The notes under the pieces are model-generated. The model worked only from the letters and a program-made list of their open reading frames with translations. It was not told where the DNA came from and did no database searches. The translations under genes were made by a program, and so were the position numbers. A DNA stretch of 9,314 nucleotides from Bauldia sp. (GTDB lineage: Bacteria > Pseudomonadota > Alphaproteobacteria > Rhizobiales > Kaistiaceae). Below, piece by piece: positions 1-5,658 of this stretch. The stretch covers positions 1 through 9,314 of the forward strand of contig JAGRKY010000236.1 in assembly GCA_020442095.1 (NCBI GenBank). Reading direction: 5' to 3'. How positions within the stretch are numbered: the first letter of the stretch is position 1; each line of letters begins with the position of its first letter.

Positions 1-674
1 TTGGCGCTGGTGATCCACTTGATGTGCTTGTCGCGCATCGCGCTCTCGAGAATGCCCTTGGTGTCGCCAACGCCGTCAAGGCCGAGGTGGCCGATATAGG
101 GTTCGGGCGTCACGAAGGTCATCGGAACCTGGTCGCGCTTCTTCGCGCGGCGGAGCGCCGTCTCGAGAATGAAGGCGAATTCATAGGCCGGGCCGAAGCA
201 GGACGCACCCTGGACCGCGCCGACGACGACGGGGCCGGGGTTCTTGAGGAACGCCTCGAAGTCGCCCTTGGCCTTTTCCGCGTGGTCGATATGGCAGACC
301 GACTGGGTGTGGCCCTCCGGTCCGAGGCCCTCGATCTCGTCGAAGGCGAGGTCCGGGCCGGTGGCGAGGATCAGATAGTCATAATCGATCGACGAGCCGT
401 CATTGAGCTCGATCCGATTCTCTTCCGGAACGACGCGCTTCGCGCCTTCCGGGCGCAGCTTGATGCCGCGTTTCGCGAAGATCGAGGTGAGATCGACGCT
501 GATGTCCTTGCGGTCGCGCCAGCCGACGGCAACCCATGGATTCGAGGGCACGAAGGAATAGGTGTTGCCGAGATTGACGACGGTGACCTCGTCATTGGGA
601 CCCGCCTTTTCCTTCATCTCGTACGCCATGATGACGCCGCCGAGACCCGCGCCCAAAACTACGATGTGTGACAT
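1..674 (-). CDS. sqr: Sulfide:quinone oxidoreductase, 5' part (runs off the left edge)
   Basis: This FAD flavoprotein would oxidise sulfide to sulfane sulfur or polysulfide and pass the electrons to the membrane quinone pool. The first 224 residues are present of a family usually about 430 long. Seen: an N-terminal dinucleotide-binding motif (GAGLGG, residues 8-13), the SNPWVAVGW segment (44-52), the second nucleotide-binding signature ATGP (104-107), Cys127 in SVCHIDH and Cys159 in GASCFGPAYEF. From memory of the family, these line up with Cys128 and Cys160 of the Acidithiobacillus ferrooxidans enzyme. The third redox Cys and the C-terminal membrane anchor would lie outside the window. The ATG at 674-672 is fixed by a strong Shine-Dalgarno sequence 5 nt upstream. 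The divergent ArsR-type gene supports sulfide-inducible expression. The cysteine contexts argue against a generic NADH dehydrogenase or FCSD-type relative. Confidence 0.93.
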   Translation of the reverse strand, partial: MSHIVVLGAGLGGVIMAYEMKEKAGPNDEVTVVNLGNTYSFVPSNPWVAVGWRDRKDISVDLTSIFAKRGIKLRPEGAKRVVPEENRIELNDGSSIDYDYLILATGPDLAFDEIEGLGPEGHTQSVCHIDHAEKAKGDFEAFLKNPGPVVVGAVQGASCFGPAYEFAFILETALRRAKKRDQVPMTFVTPEPYIGHLGLDGVGDTKGILESAMRDKHIKWITSA

Positions 675-679
675 GGCAA

Positions 680-686
680 CCTCCCT
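680..686 (-). promoter_or_regulatory. Ribosome binding site of sqr
   Basis: On the minus strand AGGGAGG lies 5 nt before the ATG at 674-672, within a longer purine run. It fixes the sqr start and predicts strong translation once the gene is transcribed. Confidence 0.8.
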
Positions 687-771
687 TTCCGATATCTCTG
701 TGAGCTGTATGGCGCAGCCCCGGTCCGGGCATTGCGCGATCTCAATCCAGGTCGTTCACGTTCGAAGTGAC

Positions 772-800
772 TTGCACATAACATTCAAATATTCTAATTT
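772..800 (+). promoter_or_regulatory. Predicted promoter of the ArsR-family regulator gene
   Basis: TTGCAC (772-777) as -35 and TAATTT (795-800) as -10 are 17 bp apart. The start of transcription would fall at about 806-808, essentially on the ATG at 808. That would give a leaderless or nearly leaderless mRNA, and indeed no Shine-Dalgarno sequence is visible before 808. The promoter overlaps the predicted sqr promoter almost completely in the opposite direction. Confidence 0.4.
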
Positions 801-803
801 CAA
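775..803 (-). promoter_or_regulatory. Predicted promoter of sqr
   Basis: Read on the minus strand, TTGAAA (803-798) is a good -35 hexamer. It is followed after exactly 17 bp by TATGTG (780-775) as a -10, which matches TATAAT at three of six positions. Transcription would begin near 768 and leave a leader of about 95 nt before sqr. The spacer is the AT-rich candidate operator, so a repressor bound there would block polymerase. This is motif reading only, with no experimental support. Confidence 0.4.
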
Positions 804-815
804 GAACATGAATGT
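781..815. promoter_or_regulatory. Candidate operator for the ArsR/BigR-type repressor
   Basis: This is an AT-rich patch in a GC-rich setting between the divergent sqr and regulator genes. It holds an outer inverted repeat, ACATTCA (781-787) and TGAATGT (809-815). Inside are an inner inverted repeat TTCT (792-795)/AGAA (803-806) and two tandem similar octamers, ATTCAAAT (783-790) and ATTCTAAT (791-798). ArsR-family dimers of the BigR/SqrR group bind AT-rich dyads in such divergent spacers. Which half-sites are used cannot be decided from the sequence. Confidence 0.45.
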
Positions 816-1155
816 AGAAGATATGATCCCGGCGGCGGAAGAAGCCGCAGACCTGATGCGCAGCCTGTCCCACCCGCAGCGCCTGCTCGCGCTATGCGCG
901 CTCGGCGAGGAGGAAAAGACGGTGGCGGAGCTCCGGTGTGCCCTTGGCAACATCGACCAGGTCCCGATGTCGCAGCAGCTGATGCGGCTGAGGGCGGACG
1001 GCCTGGTCGAGTCGCGACGGGAAGGGACCAGCGTCTATTACCGGATCGCCAGACCGGAAGTCCTGAGGGTTATCGACGCCCTGCAGTCGGCCTATTGCGT
1101 GCCGGGCAATCGTCCCGGGCAGCCGCCCAAGAAGGCGGCGGGCGAATCGGGCTAG
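808..1155 (+). CDS. ArsR-family winged-helix repressor, BigR/SqrR-like persulfide sensor
   Basis: A 115-residue DNA-binding dimer, predicted to repress sqr and itself until sulfane sulfur modifies its cysteines. Seen: the ArsR core LMRSLSHPQRLLALCAL (16-32), a helix-turn-helix ending in MSQQLMRLRADGLVESRREG (54-73), and the wing SVYYRI (75-80). Cys30 and Cys97 sit where BigR/SqrR proteins carry the pair that forms a di- or tetrasulfide. The family spacing is 66 residues; here it is 67 because of one extra residue in the loop before the recognition helix. The third cysteine, Cys44, is not one I associate with sensing. The ATG at 808 is chosen because it begins just before the conserved core; the in-frame ATG at 823 is possible. 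The frame is open further upstream, but that stretch runs through the sqr start and promoter region. The CDS end overlaps the convergent polymerase gene by 4 bp. Confidence 0.88.
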   Translation: MNVEDMIPAAEEAADLMRSLSHPQRLLALCALGEEEKTVAELRCALGNIDQVPMSQQLMRLRADGLVESRREGTSVYYRIARPEVLRVIDALQSAYCVPGNRPGQPPKKAAGESG

Positions 1156-2453
1156 GTGGCGCGTAGGGGCTGGCGTGGAACGCCCTGTGCCGCAAAGGCG
1201 AGGGTGGCCGCCCTGATGCGTGCGTTACGGACCGCGAGCTTCTCCGCGGCGATCCCGCCCCACAAGATGCCGTAGATCAGGAAAAGATGCCGCCAGTGGT
1301 CGTTGTCGATCACGTTGTGGATCAGCAGGTGGCCGACAAAGACCACATAGGCGCACTGGATGAACGGCTGCCACGGACGCTGCTTGAAGATGAGGGGTGT
1401 CGCCGCCACGAGCGTCCAGATGGCGAGCGCGATATAGGCGAAGCCGCCGAGCCAGCCGTAGGTGGTGAAGCCCTTGAGCCACATGTTGTGCTCGTCCTCG
1501 CCGAGCAGATTGCTGATCGCGAAGGGCCCAAGGCCGAGGGGATGCTCGGTGACCAGGATGAAGCTCTGGAGCTGCCGCCCGAAACGGCCATAGGGGCCGG
1601 CGTCGTAGTCCTCGAGGAGCGTGGTGCCGCGGTCGGCGAAGAGCTGCTGGACGTCGGGTAGCGAGAGGGCGACCGCGATCATCAGGGCGACGACGAGGAC
1701 GCCAATCGCGAAAAGCGAGACGATTCGCGCCCGGGGCATTCCCGGGTTGCTGGTGATGTAGCTGACGACCGTGATCATCAGGCCGGCAAAGACAGTCATG
1801 CCCCACGCCGCGCGGGAGAAGGCGAGGAAGATCGCCAGCAGCAGGACGAGCAGGACCGCCGCTTTCCACCAGGAGCGGCGGAGCGGCTGGGTGAGGATGT
1901 CGCGGTAGAGCAGGACGATCGGCAGCACCAGGAACGGCGCGAAGACGTTGGGGTCCTGGAAGGTCCCCTTGGCGCGATCGTAAAGGACGAAGGCCTCGCT
2001 GCCGGGAACCAGATGGAAGTAGCCGATGATCGCGAGGAGGGCGGCGACGAAGGCCGAGGCGACATAGGCGCGGCGGATGATCCGGAAGCGACGTTCCGGC
2101 GCCTCGGAGATGATCGCGGCGAAGAAGATCGCCGACAGCGCCAGGAAGAAGGTGACGACCACATAGAGCAGCTCGGACGCAGGATCCGGCAGTTGGGTCA
2201 GGGCGAGGAAGCCGCCGGCGATATAGATGGCAAGAAGGACGATCAGCGGCAGCAGGTAGCGGTTGAGCTTGAAGCCGAACAGCGCCCAGACGAAGAGCAC
2301 CAACGACAGGAAGAGCTCATAGGGGGCGGGCTCGGCGATGACGAAGGCGCCGAGAAACACGACGAGGGCGAGCGTCCAGTCGGCGATCTTGCGTCCGAAC
2401 GCCCACTCCCACTCACCCTGGACAAGGCCGCCATCCGCCGTGCCGACGCTCAA
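1152..2453 (-). CDS. O-antigen polymerase/ligase-type membrane protein (Wzy_C family)
   Basis: A 433-residue inner-membrane protein with about ten or more hydrophobic segments. It probably polymerises lipid-linked repeat units (Wzy role) or ligates a finished glycan (WaaL role). The family signature KGTFQDPNVFAPFL lies around residues 162-175, with D167-P168-N169. The large periplasmic-loop motif, GLGPFAISNL followed by GEDEHNMWLKGFTTYGWLGG, includes His322. These fit alphaproteobacterial exopolysaccharide polymerases; sequence alone does not separate polymerase from ligase. The start is TTG at 2453-2451, inside the stop of the upstream gene (TTGA). No ATG or GTG occurs in the first two dozen codons, and a Shine-Dalgarno sequence is well placed. 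It is last in a three-gene arm after a GT4 enzyme and an initiating transferase, which favours the polymerase reading. It converges on the ArsR-type gene with no intergenic gap. Confidence 0.85.
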   Translation of the reverse strand: MSVGTADGGLVQGEWEWAFGRKIADWTLALVVFLGAFVIAEPAPYELFLSLVLFVWALFGFKLNRYLLPLIVLLAIYIAGGFLALTQLPDPASELLYVVVTFFLALSAIFFAAIISEAPERRFRIIRRAYVASAFVAALLAIIGYFHLVPGSEAFVLYDRAKGTFQDPNVFAPFLVLPIVLLYRDILTQPLRRSWWKAAVLLVLLLAIFLAFSRAAWGMTVFAGLMITVVSYITSNPGMPRARIVSLFAIGVLVVALMIAVALSLPDVQQLFADRGTTLLEDYDAGPYGRFGRQLQSFILVTEHPLGLGPFAISNLLGEDEHNMWLKGFTTYGWLGGFAYIALAIWTLVAATPLIFKQRPWQPFIQCAYVVFVGHLLIHNVIDNDHWRHLFLIYGILWGGIAAEKLAVRNARIRAATLAFAAQGVPRQPLRAT

Positions 2454-3994
2454 TACGCGTTCTCCGTGCTCAACATCCGGAACGGCGTCATCAGAACGAT
2501 GTAGAGGTCGAAGAGGACCGACCAGTTCTCGATGTAATAGAGATCGTGCTCGACCCGGTGGCGGAGCTTGTCCTCGGTATCGGTCTCGCCGCGCCAGCCG
2601 TTGATCTGGGCCCAGCCGGTGATCCCCGGCTTGACGCGATGACGGGCGAAATAGCCGTCGACGACGTCGCCGTAGAGGCGCTGCGACGCCTTGGCCTGGA
2701 CCGCATGGGGACGCGGGCCGACCAGCGAGAGATTGCCCCTGAACACGACGTTGAAGAGCTGCGGCAGCTCGTCGAGGCTGGTGCGGCGAATGAAGCGGCC
2801 GACGCGGGTCACCCTCGGGTCATCGCGGGTCACCAGCTTGTTGGCGTTGGCGTCCGTCGAGTCGGCGTACATCGAGCGGAACTTGTAGACCTCGATCAGC
2901 TCGTTGTTGAAGCCGTAGCGGCGCTGCTTGAACAGGATCGGCCCACGACTGTCGAGGCGGATCGCGATCGCGACCAGCACCATGACAGGCGCGGCGAGGA
3001 GCAGGATCAGGCCCCCGACGATGTGGTCGAAGAGCCATTTCGCGACGATGTCCCAATCGGCGATCGGCTTGTCGACCACGTCGAGGAAGGGGACCTTGCC
3101 GACGAAAGAATAGGTCCGCGGACGGAAGCGGAGCTTGTTGGTATGCGCCGAGAGGCGAATGTCGACGGGCAGGACCCACAGCTTCTTGAGGAGCTGCAGG
3201 ACGCGGCTTTCGGCGGTGATCGGCAATGTGACGATCAGCAGGTCGATCTTGGCCTTGCGGCCGAAGGCGACGAGTTCGTTGATGGTGCCGAGCTTGCGGT
3301 AGCCGGCAACCGCTTCCGGCGAGCGGTCGTCGCCGCGGTCGTCGAAGATGCCGCAGATGCGGATGTCGCCGTCGCCCTGGGATTCCAGCTCGCGGATCAG
3401 GGCTTCGGCCCTTTCGCCGCCGCCGACGATGACGGCGCGCCTTTCCAGCAGGCCTTCACCGGCCCAGCGGTTGATGAAGGACGACAGCACGATCCTGAAG
3501 GCGAAAAGCGCCAACAGGCCGACCAGGAACCACGACGTGAACCAGACACGGGAAAATTCCCCGCCGAGCTTGGCGAGGAAGACGACCGACGTCATCAGCC
3601 CGAAGACGAGCAGCCAGCTTCCCAGCAGCCGGCTGGCCTGAAACCCGACCCGGCGCATCGCGGGGATGCTGTAGGCGCCGCTCAACTGCATCGCGGTCAC
3701 GAAGACGAGGGCGGTGCCGGGAATCGCGGTGAGATACCACCACGCCAGCGTTGCCGCCGATTCGACGTAGAGAAGATGGATCGCCAGGCCGGTGAGTACG
3801 ATCAGCAGCAGGTCGATCAGGCGGACGGAGCCGGCAACGACGACGCGGGAGATCGAATGGCCGGCAAGGGCCGCAGCGGCAAGCTCGGCCTCGGCATTGA
3901 GACGCGGCCCCGAGAACTTGTCGCGGACGATCGGCGGAACCGCGGTAACGACTGCACCGGGGGCAAGCTTCTTTTCGGGAGTCTGGCTGTTCAT
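2450..3994 (-). CDS. Undecaprenyl-phosphate hexose-1-phosphate transferase (WcaJ/EPS_sugtrans family)
   Basis: Inner-membrane enzyme of 514 residues that moves a sugar-1-phosphate, probably glucose-1-phosphate, from its UDP-sugar to undecaprenyl phosphate and so starts the repeat unit. Order: four or so N-terminal membrane helices (about 35-165), a Rossmann-like domain with VIVGGG (about 187), a membrane hairpin near 320-345, then the catalytic domain. Catalytic motifs are [12 protein letters not shown] (from about 350), [21 protein letters not shown] with the Asp408-Glu409 dyad, [11 protein letters not shown] and [12 protein letters not shown]. It ends in ENAY, as is common in the family. 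The start is uncertain: GTG at 4102 or ATG at 4060 would add 36 or 22 residues. I prefer ATG 3994 because the stretch upstream uses codons rare in the gene (AAA, ACA, TCA, AGT) and holds a GC-rich hairpin. No start has a good Shine-Dalgarno. The exact sugar is unproven. Confidence 0.93.
   Translation of the reverse strand: MNSQTPEKKLAPGAVVTAVPPIVRDKFSGPRLNAEAELAAAALAGHSISRVVVAGSVRLIDLLLIVLTGLAIHLLYVESAATLAWWYLTAIPGTALVFVTAMQLSGAYSIPAMRRVGFQASRLLGSWLLVFGLMTSVVFLAKLGGEFSRVWFTSWFLVGLLALFAFRIVLSSFINRWAGEGLLERRAVIVGGGERAEALIRELESQGDGDIRICGIFDDRGDDRSPEAVAGYRKLGTINELVAFGRKAKIDLLIVTLPITAESRVLQLLKKLWVLPVDIRLSAHTNKLRFRPRTYSFVGKVPFLDVVDKPIADWDIVAKWLFDHIVGGLILLLAAPVMVLVAIAIRLDSRGPILFKQRRYGFNNELIEVYKFRSMYADSTDANANKLVTRDDPRVTRVGRFIRRTSLDELPQLFNVVFRGNLSLVGPRPHAVQAKASQRLYGDVVDGYFARHRVKPGITGWAQINGWRGETDTEDKLRHRVEHDLYYIENWSVLFDLYIVLMTPFRMLSTENAY
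2461..2465 (-). promoter_or_regulatory. Ribosome binding site supporting a TTG start
   Basis: On the minus strand GGAGA lies 7 nt before the TTG at 2453-2451, inside the last codons of the upstream transferase gene. With the TTGA overlap it supports the rare TTG start of the polymerase gene and translational coupling between the two. Confidence 0.65.
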
Positions 3995-4078
3995 AACTGC
4001 TTTTGTTGACGCGTTATTGGCGCGCGGGAATACGCGGCGCTCGGCGTCCGAAGCCTGCATCGAACTTTGCGAATTTGG

Positions 4079-4100
4079 GGTAACCGGCCCGGCCGGAACC
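4079..4100 (-). other. GC-rich imperfect hairpin between two polysaccharide genes
   Basis: Just after the glycosyltransferase stop, the minus strand can fold GGTTCCGGCC against GGCCGGTTACC with a three-base loop and a small internal loop. No U-run follows, so it is not a standard intrinsic terminator. It could protect the upstream mRNA end or damp downstream expression. It would cover a GTG start at 4102, which is one argument for the downstream ATG at 3994. Confidence 0.4.
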
Positions 4101-4103
4101 ACC

Positions 4104-5246
4104 TTATTCTTTTGGTATGGTTACCGCCCGATAGACGTCGCCGACGGCAGCGGCCATGGCGCTGACCGAGAAGCGATCCCGGATCGCGTCGCGGAGCCGC
4201 GCGCCATCCGCCTTCGCCGCGGCGGGGTCGTCGTGCAGCCGGGCCATGGCTGTGGCGAGGGCCCCGGCGTCGCCGGGCGGCACCAGACGCGCGGCCTCGG
4301 CGCCGAAGATCTCAGGGATGCCGCCGACGCGGGTCGCGACGATCGGCATGCCCGCCGCGATCGTCTCGAGCACGATATAGGGCATCGATTCAGCACGCGA
4401 GGGCACCACCACGGCATGGGCGTGGCGGAAGGCGTCCCGGGCCGGCATAGGCGCGCGGAAACCCACTCTTTCGGACAGGCCGAGGTCGTCGACCATCCGC
4501 CGGTAGCGCGGTTCGTCCTCGCCGTCGCCGACGATCAGCGCGGTCGGCGTGGCGCCGGCCGCGCGGTCGAGCCCGGCCAGGGCCTCGATGAAGACATCCG
4601 GCCCCTTGAGGTCGCGCAACGCGCCGATGAACAGGAAATCCGCGGCATCGGGCGCGATCTCGATCGGATCGAATTCCGCCGGACGCAGCCCGTTGAGGAC
4701 GACGGCGGCCAGCCTGCCGGGCTTGCCGACCTTGCTGACATAGGTGTCGGCTTCGAACTGGCTGACGAAGATGAAGGCGTCCGTCATGTGCCGGAGAACG
4801 CGCTCGGCGGCCAGATAGGCGCGGCCGCCGAGCGTCGTCCGGTCATAGTGGAGGCTGCCTCCATGGGGAGAGTAGATGCGGGCTACGCGTGTACCAGATG
4901 CCCGCAAGAGGGTGCCGATGGTCCGTGCATAGACGCCGCCCTTGGCGCCATGACCATGCAGGATATCGGGATTCAGTTTGCGTACCTCGCGCAGGGCGCG
5001 CCAGGTCGCGGCGATATCGGACGGCCTGATCTGCCGCCGCATCGGTATGCGTGTCAGGCCGAGCGACAGATGGGGTGCGATCGAGACGAGCGCATCCTCC
5101 TCCATGTCGCTGCCGATTGTCGCATCGCAGATGATGCCGACAGCGTGACCAGCGGCCTGTTGCGCCTCGGCGAGATCCCGCACGTGCCGGAACAGTCCGC
5201 CGACGGGGGCCCGAAAGAAGTGGACGATGCGCCGAGATCCGCTCAT
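4104..5246 (-). CDS. Family 4 glycosyltransferase (GT-B fold)
   Basis: A 380-residue cytosolic or membrane-peripheral enzyme that would add a sugar from an activated nucleotide donor to the growing lipid-linked oligosaccharide. Seen: an N-terminal acceptor-side half opening with the glycine loop APVGGLFRHV (about 13-22), HGHGAKGG (near residue 97) and SPHGGSL. The donor-binding half opens with FLFIGALRDLKGPDVFIEAL and carries the GT4 retaining signature E-x7-E, Glu286 and Glu294, followed by AAGMPIVATRVGGIPEIFG. Length is normal for the family. The ATG at 5246 has AGAGGA 8 nt upstream. It is the first gene of the minus-strand polysaccharide arm, followed by the initiating transferase, so it is likely to act on the same repeat unit. 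Donor, acceptor and linkage cannot be told from sequence. Confidence 0.92.
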   Translation of the reverse strand: MSGSRRIVHFFRAPVGGLFRHVRDLAEAQQAAGHAVGIICDATIGSDMEEDALVSIAPHLSLGLTRIPMRRQIRPSDIAATWRALREVRKLNPDILHGHGAKGGVYARTIGTLLRASGTRVARIYSPHGGSLHYDRTTLGGRAYLAAERVLRHMTDAFIFVSQFEADTYVSKVGKPGRLAAVVLNGLRPAEFDPIEIAPDAADFLFIGALRDLKGPDVFIEALAGLDRAAGATPTALIVGDGEDEPRYRRMVDDLGLSERVGFRAPMPARDAFRHAHAVVVPSRAESMPYIVLETIAAGMPIVATRVGGIPEIFGAEAARLVPPGDAGALATAMARLHDDPAAAKADGARLRDAIRDRFSVSAMAAAVGDVYRAVTIPKE

Positions 5247-5658
5247 CGCTCTGATCCTCTTCCCGGGCGTTGCGGCGCGCGTGTGCGATGCTGGTCAAGG
5301 ACGGCGCCCGGATGAGATCTGGATGGCGCCAAATACAGCCATCGGGTGTTGGGCTGTCGAAGCCGCGCGCAAAGCCGGCAACGAGCGACCACAAATCCGC
5401 TGGTCGTTGCGTATCTTTCTGATTTTACGTTCGAACTTCATCAGAAGGGAGGCTCTCGGCGTCGTTCGTTGGAGCGATCATCGAGCCGGTATGGTTAATG
5501 CCGCGTAAAGGCGCGTTGTTTTCGTCGGCAAGTATCTTTCGAGGGTCTGTGAATATTAATGGATTTTAACCTTAAGTGCCGCATCTTCGTATCGTTAACG
5601 ATGTCATTACGGTAGACGAGATAAACGGGGGAACAAAGAAAGCTTAGAGTTTTACGAT
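5247..5658. promoter_or_regulatory. Divergent intergenic region between the two polysaccharide arms
   Basis: About 412 bp without a convincing gene. The left part (to about 5410) is GC-rich. It has several short inverted repeats: CCGGGCG/CGCCCGG (5263-5269 and 5305-5311), ACAGCC/GGCTGT (5335-5340 and 5352-5357), and CGACCA/TGGTCG (5386-5391 and 5401-5406). The right part, from about 5530 to the co-polymerase ATG, is AT-rich, has several TTAA/GTTAA motifs and a 12-bp palindrome, and is the likely control region. Promoters for both arms must lie here unless transcription enters from outside, but I found no hexamer pair good enough to call. Short open frames across it look random. Confidence 0.6.
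5591..5602. promoter_or_regulatory. Perfect 12-bp palindrome, candidate operator
   Basis: ATCGTTAACGAT is its own reverse complement and lies 56 bp before the co-polymerase ATG in an AT-rich stretch. Its size and place suit a dimeric regulator site controlling the plus-strand polysaccharide gene. The regulator is unknown. Confidence 0.4.

Noticed and set aside
24..671. Plus-strand open frame of 215 codons opposite sqr
   Set aside because: The minus strand encodes a clear sulfide:quinone oxidoreductase with conserved cysteines. The plus frame gives a charged, repetitive peptide typical of antisense frames in GC-rich genes.
562..807. Upstream extension of the ArsR-type regulator frame
   Set aside because: It would run through the sqr start, its ribosome binding site and both promoters, and adds residues with no family resemblance. 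The conserved core begins just after the ATG at 808.
2546..4009. Long plus-strand open frame of 487 codons opposite the initiating transferase
   Set aside because: Its product is extremely rich in Asp, Glu, Gln and Arg with no motif, while the opposite strand carries a full, motif-rich transferase.
5379..5425. Hairpin CGACCA/TGGTCG followed by a T-rich stretch, as an intrinsic terminator
   Set aside because: The stem is only 6 bp with a 9-nt loop, the T residues are interrupted, and no plus-strand gene ends just upstream.
5227..5508. Plus-strand 93-codon frame across the divergent spacer
   Set aside because: It starts inside the glycosyltransferase gene, lacks a Shine-Dalgarno, uses mixed codons and resembles nothing I know.
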